From: Rhizobium sp. GN54
Lineage (GTDB): Bacteria > Pseudomonadota > Alphaproteobacteria > Rhizobiales > Rhizobiaceae
NCBI RefSeq assembly: GCF_021026345.1
Contig: NZ_JAJNCZ010000002.1
Location: 310,001-374,000, forward strand
DNA length: 64,000 nt
Reading direction: 5' to 3'
Positions 15,141 through 24,123 of this stretch are shown piece by piece (the stretch's first letter is position 1; each line of letters opens with the position of its first letter). Both the position numbers and the translations under genes were made by a program. The notes under the pieces are model-generated. The model made no database searches. It saw only the letters and a program-made list of their open reading frames with translations, and was not told the DNA's origin.

Positions 15141-16421
15141 ATGACGGTCACGATCTTTCTTGGCGCCCTGCTTGGTCCCATGGCGCTCGGCGTTCCGATC
15201 GCCTTCGCCCTGATCATCAGCGGCGTCGCGCTGATGATGTATCTCGGCCTGTTCGACGCGCAGATCGTCGCGCAGAACGTGCTGAACGGCGCGGACAGCT
15301 TTCCGCTGATGGCGGTGCCGTTCTTCATGCTGGCAGGCGAGGTGATGAATGTCGGCGGCCTGTCGCGCCGCATCGTCAACCTGGCGATGGTCATGGTCGG
15401 CCATATCCGCGGCGGGCTAGGCTTCGTCGCGATTTTCGCCGCCTGCGTCATGGCAAGCCTTTCCGGCTCGGCCGTGGCCGACGCGGCCGCGCTTGGGGCG
15501 CTGCTGCTGCCGATGATGATGAAATCCGGCCACGATCCGGCACGGGCTGGCGGCCTGCTGGCGTCCGCCTCGATCATCGCGCCGATCATTCCGCCGTCGA
15601 TCGGCTTCATCCTCTACGGCGTGGTCGGCGGCGTCTCGATCACCAAGCTCTTCCTCGCCGGCATCTTTCCGGGGCTTCTGATCGCGGCGGCGCTCTGCGT
15701 CACCTGGCTGATCGTGTCGCGCAAGGATCAGTTCCAGCTACCGCCGCGGCAGGGTGCCGCGGTCCGCTGGAAGGCCTTCGTGGAAAGCATCTGGGCTCTG
15801 ATACTGCCGCTGATCATCATCGTCGGACTCAAGTTCGGCGTCTTCACGCCGACCGAGGCCGGCGTCGTGGCCGCCGTCTACTCGCTGTTCGTGTCGATGG
15901 TGATCTACCGCGAATTGCCGCCGTCGAAGCTCTTCGAGGTGTTCGTGTCTGCCGCCAAGATCACCGCGGTCGTGATGTTCCTGGTCGCCTGCGCGGCGGT
16001 ATCGGCCTGGCTGATCACGGTTGCGGACGTTCCCGGCGAACTGGCCAGGCTGCTCGAGCCGCTGATGGACAACCAGACGCTGCTTCTCATTGCGATCATG
16101 GTGCTGGTGGTGGCCGTCGGGACCGCGATGGACATGACGCCGACCATCCTGATCATGACGCCGGTCCTGATGCCGATCATCAAGCAGGCGGGCATCGATC
16201 CGGTCTATTTCGGCGTTATCTTCATCATCAACAATTCGATCGGGCTGATCACGCCGCCGGTGGGCACGGTGCTCAACGTCGTCTGCGGCGTGTCGAAGCT
16301 GAAGATGGAACAGCTGATGAAGGGCGTCATGCCGTTCCTGATCGCCGAACTCATCGTCCTTTTCCTGCTCGTCCTGTTCCCGCAGCTGGTGACCGTGCCG
16401 GCTGCCTGGTTCGGGCGCTAG
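15141..16421 (+). CDS. TRAP transporter large permease (DctM type)
   Basis: A 426-aa protein with about twelve hydrophobic segments, the usual DctM length. Motifs include GVPIAFALIISGVALMMYLG near the start, SGSAVADAAALGALLLPMM, IIPPSIGFILYGVVGGVSIT and TPPVGTVLNVVCGV near the end. These are the signatures of the ion-transporter superfamily core. It is transcribed directly after dctQ and before the binding-protein gene. Confidence 0.94.
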   Translation: MTVTIFLGALLGPMALGVPIAFALIISGVALMMYLGLFDAQIVAQNVLNGADSFPLMAVPFFMLAGEVMNVGGLSRRIVNLAMVMVGHIRGGLGFVAIFAACVMASLSGSAVADAAALGALLLPMMMKSGHDPARAGGLLASASIIAPIIPPSIGFILYGVVGGVSITKLFLAGIFPGLLIAAALCVTWLIVSRKDQFQLPPRQGAAVRWKAFVESIWALILPLIIIVGLKFGVFTPTEAGVVAAVYSLFVSMVIYRELPPSKLFEVFVSAAKITAVVMFLVACAAVSAWLITVADVPGELARLLEPLMDNQTLLLIAIMVLVVAVGTAMDMTPTILIMTPVLMPIIKQAGIDPVYFGVIFIINNSIGLITPPVGTVLNVVCGVSKLKMEQLMKGVMPFLIAELIVLFLLVLFPQLVTVPAAWFGR

Positions 16422-16496
16422 GGACTGGTCGCGTCCGCATCTGGCGGACATTCAACCGGCACCAGCGGGGCGCTGGGCCATACTTGGGAGGAAAGC

Positions 16497-17513
16497 ATGT
16501 TCAACAGGTTGATGAAAGTCGCGCTCGGCGTTGCCTTGCCGATCGCGATCCTGGCCGGTTCGCCGGCTGCGGCCGAGATTCGCGAGCACCAGCTGAAGTT
16601 CGCCTCAGCCAACAACAAGGGCCATCCGCAGGTCACCGGCATGGAGAAGTTCGCCGAGCTGGTCGCCGAAAAGAGCGGCGGCAAGATCGAGGTGAAGCTG
16701 TTTCCGGGCGGCGTGCTCGGCGGCGACGTGCAGACGGTCTCGGCCCTGCAGGGCGGCGTGATCGAGATGACGGTGCTCAACGCCGGCATCCTCGCCAGCA
16801 ACGTCAAGCAGTTCGGCGCGGTCGACCTGCCGTTCCTGTTCGGCAGCGGCGAGGAGGCCGACAAGATCATGGACGGCGCCTTCGGTACGGGCCTGATGGA
16901 GCTTCTGCCCGATACCGGGCTGGTCGGGCTCGGCTACTGGGAGCTCGGCTTCCGCAACCTGACCAACAACCGCCATGCGGTGACGAAGCTGGAGGATATC
17001 CAGGGCCTGAAGATCCGCACGATCCAGTCGCCGATCCCGATCGAACTGTTCAACGCGCTCGGCGCCAATGCCGTACCGCTGCCCTATACCGAACTCTACA
17101 CCGCGCTCGAGACCGGAACGGTGGACGGCCAGGAGAACCCGGCCGCCAACATCATCAATGCCAAGTTCTACGAGGTGCAGAAGTACATGACGGTGACGCG
17201 GCACCAGTACAATCCGCAGATCGTGCTCGTCAGCAAGAAGTTCTGGGACGGCCTCAACGACGAGGAGAAGGCCGTCTTCCAGGCTGCCGCGAACGAGGCG
17301 CGCGACTACCAGCGCCAGGTCTCGCGCGAGTTCGACGCCAAGGCCATCGCCGACATCAGGGCGACGGGCATGCAGGTGGACGAGCTTTCGCCGGAGGAGA
17401 CGCAGAAGCTGCGTGACGCGGTCAAGCCGCTGATCGACAAGTTCAGCGCCGAGATCGGTCCGGAGACCGTCGCGGCACTGTTCAAGGAACTGGAAACCGT
17501 TCGCGGCAACTGA
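16497..17513 (+). CDS. TRAP transporter substrate-binding protein (DctP family)
   Basis: A 338-aa periplasmic protein with a signal peptide at residues 1-27 (ends GSPAAAE). It has the DctP hallmark segment LKIRTIQSPIPIELFNALGA, whose arginine normally salt-bridges the substrate carboxylate, and TGTVDGQENPAANI. The gene follows dctM by 75 nt. Since the next gene is a quinate/shikimate dehydrogenase homologue, quinate, shikimate or a related acid is a reasonable guess for the substrate. The sequence alone does not prove it. Confidence 0.92.
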   Translation: MFNRLMKVALGVALPIAILAGSPAAAEIREHQLKFASANNKGHPQVTGMEKFAELVAEKSGGKIEVKLFPGGVLGGDVQTVSALQGGVIEMTVLNAGILASNVKQFGAVDLPFLFGSGEEADKIMDGAFGTGLMELLPDTGLVGLGYWELGFRNLTNNRHAVTKLEDIQGLKIRTIQSPIPIELFNALGANAVPLPYTELYTALETGTVDGQENPAANIINAKFYEVQKYMTVTRHQYNPQIVLVSKKFWDGLNDEEKAVFQAAANEARDYQRQVSREFDAKAIADIRATGMQVDELSPEETQKLRDAVKPLIDKFSAEIGPETVAALFKELETVRGN

Positions 17514-17572
17514 GGCCGCTGCCGGCCCGCAGGCGGACCGCGGGCCGGCTCTTTTGCGATGAAGGCAGCCAG

Positions 17573-18433
17573 ATGGCCGAGACACTGCTGAAACCGTTCA
17601 GGGCCGGCCTGATAGGCGCCGGTATCCAGGCGTCGCTGACGCCGGCGATGCATATGCGGGAAGGCTCCGCGCAGGGGCTCGCCTACGAATACGAACTGAT
17701 CGATCTGAACGAGATCGGCGCTTCGGCCGACGACCTGCCGCAGCTTCTGGCCGATGCCGAGGCCCGGGGGCTCGGCGGCCTCAACATAACCCATCCCTGC
17801 AAGCAGGCGGTCATCCCCTATCTCGACGAGCTTTCGGGCGAGGCGCGGGACCTGCGTGCGGTCAATACCGTCGTCCTGAAGAACGGGCGACGCTACGGCC
17901 ACAACACCGACTGGTGGGGCTTTGCCGAGAGTTTCCGCCGCGGCCTGCCCGGCGCCGACCTCGGCGCGGTCGTGCAACTGGGCGCAGGCGGTGCGGGTGT
18001 CGCGACCGCCTATGCCATTCTTTCCATGGGCGCGCGTTCGCTTTTCGTGTTCGATCGCGAGCGGGAGCGGGCCGAAGAGCTCGCTTTCGGCATGGCCGCG
18101 ATCTTCCCCGAGGCTCGGATCGAGACCGGCACCGACCTCGAAGCGGCGATGGGATCCGCCTCCGGACTGGTGCACGCCACGCCGACCGGCATGGCGAAAT
18201 ATCCCGGCCTGCCGCTGGAGGCTTCCCTGCTCGAGCCACGTCACTGGGTCGCCGAGATCGTCTATTTTCCGCTGGAGACGGCGCTGTTGAAGGCAGCGCG
18301 GCTGCGCGGTTGCCGGGCGCTCGACGGCGGCGGCATGGCAGTGTTCCAGGCGGTGGGGGCGTTTCGCCTGTTCACCGGGCTCGAACCCAGCGCGGAGCGG
18401 ATGCTGGCGCATTTTCGCGCGATGACAGCCTGA
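17573..18433 (+). CDS. Shikimate/quinate dehydrogenase-like protein (AroE family)
   Basis: A 286-aa oxidoreductase. The substrate domain has GLNITHPCKQAVIPY, where the usual housekeeping motif is NVTIPHK, with K as the catalytic lysine. The nucleotide domain has GAGGAGVATAYA (about 141-152). NITHP-type motifs are typical of catabolic quinate/shikimate dehydrogenases, such as those of Corynebacterium, rather than biosynthetic AroE. ATG 17573 has a GAAGG site. Its position as the last gene of the TRAP operon supports a catabolic role on the imported acid. Confidence 0.85.
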   Translation: MAETLLKPFRAGLIGAGIQASLTPAMHMREGSAQGLAYEYELIDLNEIGASADDLPQLLADAEARGLGGLNITHPCKQAVIPYLDELSGEARDLRAVNTVVLKNGRRYGHNTDWWGFAESFRRGLPGADLGAVVQLGAGGAGVATAYAILSMGARSLFVFDRERERAEELAFGMAAIFPEARIETGTDLEAAMGSASGLVHATPTGMAKYPGLPLEASLLEPRHWVAEIVYFPLETALLKAARLRGCRALDGGGMAVFQAVGAFRLFTGLEPSAERMLAHFRAMTA

Positions 18434-18445
18434 CGGGCTTCCCGG

Positions 18446-19036
18446 TCAGCCCTGCCGGCCGGCGATGCCATGATACAGCCTGGCGATGCGCCGGCGGAAG
18501 ACGAGGCCGAGGGCCAGCAGCAGCGCACAGGGGACGATCACTGCTGCCACCAGATGGTGCGGCAGCGGCAGTCGCCCGAACAGCTCCTCCACGCCCTGGC
18601 CGAAGAAATAGCCGATCGCCGTGAACAGCGGTCCCCAGACGGCCGCGGCGACGGCATTCAGGAGCATGAACTTCGCCGTCGGGATCTGCGTCGTGCCGAT
18701 CGCGATCGGGCTGATCGTGCGCAGGCCGTAGATGAAGCGGAAGGCGAAGACGAAGCCGGTCGGGTGGCGCTCCAAAAGGTGCTGGACAGAGGCTACGGCC
18801 GGCTTTGCCAGCATCCTGCCGACGAACCGGTTGGACCGCATGTGGCGGCCGGCGAAGAAGAATATCTGGTCGGCGAGGAAGGAGCCGAGCGTGGCCGCCA
18901 CCGCGACCGACCAGAACGGCAGCAGAGCACGGTGCGCCAGGACGCCGCCGAGGATGACCGCCGTCTCGCCTTCCAGTCCGGCGCCGAGAAAGACGGCCAG
19001 CGCACCGTATCGTTCGATCAGGACTTCGATGGACAA
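18446..19036 (-). CDS. DedA-family membrane protein
   Basis: A 196-aa inner-membrane protein of the DedA/SNARE-associated family. It has the early GLEGETAVILGG motif, the conserved arginine-rich core RFIYGLRTISPIAIGTTQIP and about four to five hydrophobic segments. The start codon seems to be TTG (19034-19036), preceded by GGAG at 9 nt. DedA proteins are linked to lipid-carrier flipping and membrane homeostasis in other bacteria. It is convergent with the aroE-like gene, with only 12 nt between stops. Confidence 0.85.
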   Translation of the reverse strand: MSIEVLIERYGALAVFLGAGLEGETAVILGGVLAHRALLPFWSVAVAATLGSFLADQIFFFAGRHMRSNRFVGRMLAKPAVASVQHLLERHPTGFVFAFRFIYGLRTISPIAIGTTQIPTAKFMLLNAVAAAVWGPLFTAIGYFFGQGVEELFGRLPLPHHLVAAVIVPCALLLALGLVFRRRIARLYHGIAGRQG

Positions 19037-19087
19037 TTTCCGGTTCTCCGCGGGAGGATCAGGTGCGGCAGCATACCCATCGCACGG

Positions 19088-20272
19088 TCATCCTTCGGCG
19101 ACCAGGAGCAGATAGGTGACGAAGAGCATCAGGTGCACGAAACCCTGCATCACGTTGGTCCGCCCGCTGGCGAAGGTGATCATGCTGACGGCGAGGGTGA
19201 GCACCAGCATGACCGTCTCTGCGCGGCCGAGGCCGAGCACGATGGAATGACCGCTGAGATGGCTGATCGCGAGCATGGCGGGCACCGTCAGCCCGATCGT
19301 GGAGAGCACCGAGCCCAGAAAGATGTTGACCGAGCGCTGCAGATGGTCGGCGACCGCCGCGCGCACGGCGCTGATGGCCTCGGGCGTGGCGACGAGGACG
19401 GCCATGACGACGCCGCCGAGCGCCACCGGCGCGCGCAGGGTCTCGATGACGTAGTCGATCGGTCTTGCCAGGTGATCGACCAGATAGACGACCGGCACCA
19501 TGTAGGCGAAGAGAAGTGCCGCGTGCCGGATCAGCGGCTGACCGGAGGACCGGTGCGCGGGGGCAGGCCCGGGGGCAGATGCGGGGCCGGCGGCGTGCGA
19601 CTGGCGGCCGTTGGTGAAGAAGAGCTTGTGCCGGCCTGTCTGCAGCACGAGGAAGGCGACGTAGAGGGCGATCGACATGACGACGAGGACGGCCTGGTGT
19701 GCGCTGGAGATCGCAGGGCCCGACGGCGACGGCTCGTATTCCGGCAGGATCAGGCTCAAGGTCGCCAGCGGCACGATCAGGCCGAGATAGGCATTGGCGC
19801 CCTGCAGGTTGTGGCGCTGTTGCGGCCGGCGCCAGGCGCCCAGGAGCAGCGACAGGCCGACCATGCCGTTGAGGATGATCATGACGACGGCAAAGAGCGT
19901 GTCGCGCACAAGCGTCGGGTTGTTGTCGCCGTGGAACATCACGGCGGAGATGGCGACGACCTCGATCGCGGTGATCGTCAGCGTCAGGATGAGCGTGCCA
20001 TAGGGCTCGCCCAGGCGTTCGGCCAGTTCGTCGGCATGCCGGACGACCGAGAGTGCGGCCGTGAGGATGACGCCGAAGAGCCAGGCGAAGAGCACCGCCA
20101 GCAGGACCGGGTTGGCCAGGCCGGAGGAGAGGCGGTCACCATAGGCGGCGAAGGCCAGCGTGGTCAGTGCCGCGACGGGCAGGGCGCGTTCCCTGCGGAA
20201 AAGGCCGGCCATGCCTGCCCGCTCCTTGCGGACGGCGGCGTCGACCGGGTCCATGGTGTCGGGATCGCTCAT
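19088..20272 (-). CDS. chaA: Calcium/proton antiporter ChaA
   Basis: A 394-aa CaCA-family exchanger with two inverted halves. The first carries GEPYGTLILTLTITAIEVVAIS, the second ATPEAISAVRAAVADHLQRS, each with the acidic residue typical of the ion-binding alpha repeats. About eleven hydrophobic segments and a hydrophilic loop near residues 215-240 are seen. ChaA exports Ca2+ or Na+/K+ at alkaline pH. The start region is weak (AAGGA about 13 nt upstream), but the family start fits. Confidence 0.88.
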   Translation of the reverse strand: MSDPDTMDPVDAAVRKERAGMAGLFRRERALPVAALTTLAFAAYGDRLSSGLANPVLLAVLFAWLFGVILTAALSVVRHADELAERLGEPYGTLILTLTITAIEVVAISAVMFHGDNNPTLVRDTLFAVVMIILNGMVGLSLLLGAWRRPQQRHNLQGANAYLGLIVPLATLSLILPEYEPSPSGPAISSAHQAVLVVMSIALYVAFLVLQTGRHKLFFTNGRQSHAAGPASAPGPAPAHRSSGQPLIRHAALLFAYMVPVVYLVDHLARPIDYVIETLRAPVALGGVVMAVLVATPEAISAVRAAVADHLQRSVNIFLGSVLSTIGLTVPAMLAISHLSGHSIVLGLGRAETVMLVLTLAVSMITFASGRTNVMQGFVHLMLFVTYLLLVAEG

Positions 20273-20470
20273 GATGAGCAGCCGGTCCTTCGTGACAGGG
20301 TTGCCGTGACTGGGATTTGCGCGCCATTCTGCTGAGGCCGTCCGGCGCGGTCAACCTCCGCCTGCGCCGCGTCACGCCCGCTCCGGCCGGTCGACCTTCG
20401 CGGCGCGATTGCCCCTCCAAAGGGATACACGGTGAAGGGGTGGTCCGCCAGCGGCGAGTATGGTAATTTT

Positions 20471-20483
20471 CCGATCTCATCGG
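20471..20483. repeat. Short inverted repeat before the small membrane protein gene
   Basis: CCGAT-CTC-ATCGG, perfect 5-bp arms, 17 nt before ATG 20500. It could be a regulator site or an mRNA leader hairpin. Confidence 0.35.
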
Positions 20484-20499
20484 GCTTTGGGGGAAGCTT

Positions 20500-20862
20500 A
20501 TGCGGCGTGCAGGGGCAGGACTGATCGCGATCGCAGCCGCAGTGGGTCTTGCGATCTCGGTCTACAACTACCTCATGCCGGTCAGCCTTCTGGAGCCGGA
20601 CAGCAGCGTCACGGGAACGGCCGGCGCGCTTCTGGTCGTGGCCTCCTCGGCGATCATCCTCGTTGCCGCGCTCGTGCTGGCAGCCGGGTCCGGCGGGCGG
20701 GGGCTGAGGGGTTTTCTCATCTTCGGCTGTCTCGTCGGCGTGCTCGGTACCGGCTTTGCCGCCTATCTCCTCGACACCCTGCCGCTCCTGATCGCGATGG
20801 CGGTCTGCCTGATCGGCTGGCTGGCGATGTTCGCAATGCGCAGAAATCCCTATTCCGCCTGA
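20500..20862 (+). CDS. Small four-helix membrane protein upstream of the PQQ dehydrogenase
   Basis: A 120-aa protein with four predicted membrane segments (about residues 5-25, 40-62, 70-90 and 93-113) and no domain I can name. ATG 20500 has a strong GGGGGA site. It ends 29 nt before the PQQ-dehydrogenase start, so the two are probably co-transcribed. E. coli Gcd has a five-helix amino-terminal membrane anchor of similar size fused to its catalytic domain. This protein may supply that function in trans, but sequence similarity to the E. coli anchor is not evident by eye. Confidence 0.7.
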   Translation: MRRAGAGLIAIAAAVGLAISVYNYLMPVSLLEPDSSVTGTAGALLVVASSAIILVAALVLAAGSGGRGLRGFLIFGCLVGVLGTGFAAYLLDTLPLLIAMAVCLIGWLAMFAMRRNPYSA

Positions 20863-20891
20863 TTTCCCGAAGCTCCAGCCCGGTGCCGTGC

Positions 20892-22841
20892 ATGAGACAG
20901 CTTCTACGCCAGATCGCTTTGTCGGCCGTCCTCGTCGCCTGTGCCGGAGGTGCGGCGCGAGCGCAGGACGCCACATGGTCCACCTTCAACGGCGACCTGG
21001 CGGCGCAGAAATATTCGCCGCTGACGCAGATCACTCCGAAGAACGTCGGCGATCTCAGGGTCGCCTGGGAGGTCCATACCGGCGACGTCTCCTCCGGCGG
21101 GCCGCCGCCCGGCGGGTTTCACATCCGCCCCGACAGTGCGGCGGCCGGCGCCGCCACGCCGCCGACGGTGTGGTCGGCCACGCCGCTCTTCGTCAACGAC
21201 ACGCTCTACCTCGGCACGCCGTTCTACCGCATCTTCGCGCTCGAGCCGGACACGGGCCGGGTGAAATGGACCTATGAGAGCAAGGCGGTGCTGGAGGCGC
21301 TGACGCAGCCCGACCTGAAGAACCGCGGCGTCGCCTACTGGCAGGCGGCGTCGCCGGTCGCCGACCAGCCGTGCCAGAAGCGCGTCTACATCGGCACGAT
21401 GGACGCCAAGCTGCATGCGGTCGACGCCGACACCGGCAAGGCCTGCGCCGATTTCGGCAATGGCGGCATCGTCGATATCGACCAGTGGAACGTCGAGAAC
21501 GCCAGGTGGCCGCTGTCGATCCTGCAGCCGCCGACGGTCCATGGCGATCTTCTGTTCGTCGGCTGGGCCGGCAAGGACTGGGCCGAGGCACAGGCGCCGC
21601 CCGGCACCGTCTTTGCGCTCGATGCCCGCACCGGCGCCCTGCGCTGGACGTTCCATGCGCTGGCCCCTGCGGCAGCGGCGCAGAGCGGCACCGGAAACGT
21701 CTGGGCGAGCATGTCTGTCGATACCGAGCGGGGGCTGCTCTACCTGCCGGTCAGTTCACCGAGCCCCAATTTCTTCGGCGGCAACCGGCTGGAGCCGGTT
21801 CCGCTCGCGACCTCGGTGACGGCGCTGCGGGCGGAGACGGGCGAAGTGGTCTGGAGCCGCCAGCTCGTCCATCACGATCTCTGGGACCTCGACACGAATT
21901 CCGCGCCGACGCTCGTCGACATCCAGAAGGACGAGCAGACGATTCCGGCGCTGGTGCAGACCTCCAAGCAGGGCTTCCTCTACGTGCTGAACCGGGAGAC
22001 CGGAGAGCCTGTCTATCCGATCGAGGAGCGGCCGGTGCCGGCATCGACCATCCCCGGCGAGAAGGCCGCTCCGACCCAGCCCTATGTCGCGCTGCCCGAG
22101 GCGGTGGTGGCGGATACCTGGCCGGGTGTCTCCACGCTCGCGGATGCGGTCAGCTTCGGCTATTGCAGCCGGACGGCGGCACGGCTGCGCGACGAGGGGC
22201 GGTTCACGCCGCCGAGCCTCGAAGGCTCGCTCGTCTATCCCGGCACGATCGGCGGCGTCGAATGGGGCGGCGGGGCGGTCGATCCGAGAAGCGGCATCTT
22301 CGTGGTGAACTATTCGAGCGCCGTCCAGATCTACAAGCTGATCCCGCGCTCGGACTACGACGCCGCGGCCAAGGCGGGTTCGGAGACCGGCGGCTTCTTT
22401 CCGATGAGCGGCGCGCCCTACGGCATCCAGCTGCTGACCTTCCTCAACCCGCTCGGCATGCCCTGCTGGAAGCCGCCCTATGGCTCGATCGCGGCCTATG
22501 ACCTGAAGACCGGCGCCCAGCTCTGGGACGTCCCCTTCGGCCAGGTGCAGCGCTTCGGCTTCTACATGCCCGAATCCTGGGGCTCGATCACCATCGGCGG
22601 ACCCGTCATCACCGCCAGCGGGCTGGTCTTCATCGGCGCCTCGATGGATTCGCGCGTCCGGGCGCTCGACATCAGGACCGGCAAGGTGCTCTGGAAGGCG
22701 CTGGTGGACGCGCCGGCCGTCGCCCTGCCGGCGGTCTACGCATACAAGGGCAAGCAATATGTGGTCTGGGCGGCGGGCGGAAACTCGATCCTGACGCCGA
22801 AGGTCAGCGACCAGATCGTCGCCTTCAGCCTGCCCGACTGA
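20892..22841 (+). CDS. PQQ-dependent (quinoprotein) glucose/alditol dehydrogenase, soluble-type
   Basis: A 649-aa periplasmic enzyme with a signal peptide (residues 1-24, ends GGAARA). The eight-bladed quinoprotein propeller carries WSTFNGDLAAQKYSPLTQI at the start, the active-site region LVHHDLWDLDTNSAPTLVDI, and the closing blade SPVDSRVRALD-like SMDSRVRALDIRTGKVLW. It corresponds to the catalytic half of membrane glucose dehydrogenase Gcd, which oxidises sugars and passes electrons to ubiquinone. The usual N-terminal membrane anchor is missing from this polypeptide. The ribosome binding site is weak. The stop abuts the stop of the convergent lhgO gene with no spacer. Confidence 0.88.
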   Translation: MRQLLRQIALSAVLVACAGGAARAQDATWSTFNGDLAAQKYSPLTQITPKNVGDLRVAWEVHTGDVSSGGPPPGGFHIRPDSAAAGAATPPTVWSATPLFVNDTLYLGTPFYRIFALEPDTGRVKWTYESKAVLEALTQPDLKNRGVAYWQAASPVADQPCQKRVYIGTMDAKLHAVDADTGKACADFGNGGIVDIDQWNVENARWPLSILQPPTVHGDLLFVGWAGKDWAEAQAPPGTVFALDARTGALRWTFHALAPAAAAQSGTGNVWASMSVDTERGLLYLPVSSPSPNFFGGNRLEPVPLATSVTALRAETGEVVWSRQLVHHDLWDLDTNSAPTLVDIQKDEQTIPALVQTSKQGFLYVLNRETGEPVYPIEERPVPASTIPGEKAAPTQPYVALPEAVVADTWPGVSTLADAVSFGYCSRTAARLRDEGRFTPPSLEGSLVYPGTIGGVEWGGGAVDPRSGIFVVNYSSAVQIYKLIPRSDYDAAAKAGSETGGFFPMSGAPYGIQLLTFLNPLGMPCWKPPYGSIAAYDLKTGAQLWDVPFGQVQRFGFYMPESWGSITIGGPVITASGLVFIGASMDSRVRALDIRTGKVLWKALVDAPAVALPAVYAYKGKQYVVWAAGGNSILTPKVSDQIVAFSLPD

Positions 22842-24029
22842 TCACGCCGACAGCCGGTCGACGATCATGTCGGCGATCGGGATGGCGGAGGTCGCGGCCG
22901 GCGAGGGGGCGTTGCAGACGTGCAGCATGCGGTCGGTGCCGGCAAACAGGAAGTCGTGCACCAGCGTGCCGTCGCGCCTGACCGCCTGCGCGCGGATGCC
23001 GGCGGCATGGGGAAGCAGGTCGGAGAGCGACAGGCCGGGGCAGTATTTTCGGCATTCCTCCAGGTATCCGCGCTTCCACAGCGAGTTACGCAGCTCCGAC
23101 AGGGCCGATTTCCGGTTCTTCAGCACGGTCTTCCAGAAGCCCGGAAAGGCGACGTAGTCGGCGACGTCCTTCGGGGCGAGCGACAGGCGCGGGTAGCCTT
23201 CGCGGGCAAAGCCGATGACGGCGTTCGGGCCGACGGTGACGCTGCCGTCGATCATCCGCGTCAGATGGATCCCGAGGAAGGGCAGGTCGGGATCGGGGAT
23301 CGGATAGATCAGGTGGCGAACAATGCCGTTCTTTTCGGCCGGCAGCCGGTAGTATTCGCCGCGGAAGGGGACGATGCGGTGGTCGATCGGCAGGCCGGCG
23401 AGCATTGCCAGCCGATCCGACTGGAGGCCGGCGCAGACGACGAGCTTTCGCGCTTGCCAGCTCGATCCCTCCGAAGCGATGGTGACGGCGTCGACGGCCT
23501 CGGAGATGGCGGTGACGCGCGTGGAAAGGCGCAACTCGCCGCCGAGTGCCGCAATGACGCGGCCCATCGCGCGGCAGACCTCGCCGTAGCCGACGATCCC
23601 GGTCGAGGGCACGAGCAGCGCACCGAGCCCGGTGATGGCCGGTTCGCGCTCGCGCAGTTCGCCCTGGCCGACCTGTCTCACCTCGATCGCATTCGATTTC
23701 GAGCGCTCGAACAGCGCCTCCATCCGCTTGACTTCCAGGGGGCTGGTGGCGACCAGCAGCTTGCCGCAGACGTCGAAGGGGATGCCGTGCTCGCTGCAGA
23801 ACGCCTTCGTTGCCTCGGCGCCCTTGCGGCAGAGCTCGGCCTTGAGGCTTCCGGGCGGATAATAGATGCCGGCATGGATCACGCCGCTGTTGTGGCCGGT
23901 CTGGTGCCGGCCGAGGCTGTCCTCCTTCTCCAGAAGAATAAGGCTCGCGCCCGGATGCCGCTGCAGGAGCCGCATCGCCGTTGCCAGGCCGACGATGCCG
24001 CCGCCGATGACGCAGTAGTCGTATTGCAT
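22842..24029 (-). CDS. lhgO: L-2-hydroxyglutarate oxidase/dehydrogenase
   Basis: A 395-aa FAD enzyme. It starts with the dinucleotide-binding motif YDYCVIGGGIVGLATAMRLL and has the LhgO/YgaF signature RHQTGHNSGVIHAGIYYPPG (residues about 46-65). LhgO oxidises L-2-hydroxyglutarate to 2-oxoglutarate at the membrane. ATG 24029 follows GGAGGA, while longer frames add unrelated residues. It is convergent with the PQQ dehydrogenase and shares no spacer with it. Confidence 0.92.
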   Translation of the reverse strand: MQYDYCVIGGGIVGLATAMRLLQRHPGASLILLEKEDSLGRHQTGHNSGVIHAGIYYPPGSLKAELCRKGAEATKAFCSEHGIPFDVCGKLLVATSPLEVKRMEALFERSKSNAIEVRQVGQGELREREPAITGLGALLVPSTGIVGYGEVCRAMGRVIAALGGELRLSTRVTAISEAVDAVTIASEGSSWQARKLVVCAGLQSDRLAMLAGLPIDHRIVPFRGEYYRLPAEKNGIVRHLIYPIPDPDLPFLGIHLTRMIDGSVTVGPNAVIGFAREGYPRLSLAPKDVADYVAFPGFWKTVLKNRKSALSELRNSLWKRGYLEECRKYCPGLSLSDLLPHAAGIRAQAVRRDGTLVHDFLFAGTDRMLHVCNAPSPAATSAIPIADMIVDRLSA

Positions 24030-24123
24030 GTGCTGCCAGTTCCTCCGGTCCGCCTTGACGGCAGCATATCCGAAACGCGGCCGCATGCGAGAGCCGCCCT
24101 TCGGCGGATGCCGACAGACCGGA

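Noticed and set aside
20460-20891. Upstream extension of the PQQ dehydrogenase frame by 144 codons
   Set aside because: The extension overlaps the 120-aa membrane gene in another frame, is Arg-rich and lacks a signal peptide; the signal peptide starts at 20892.
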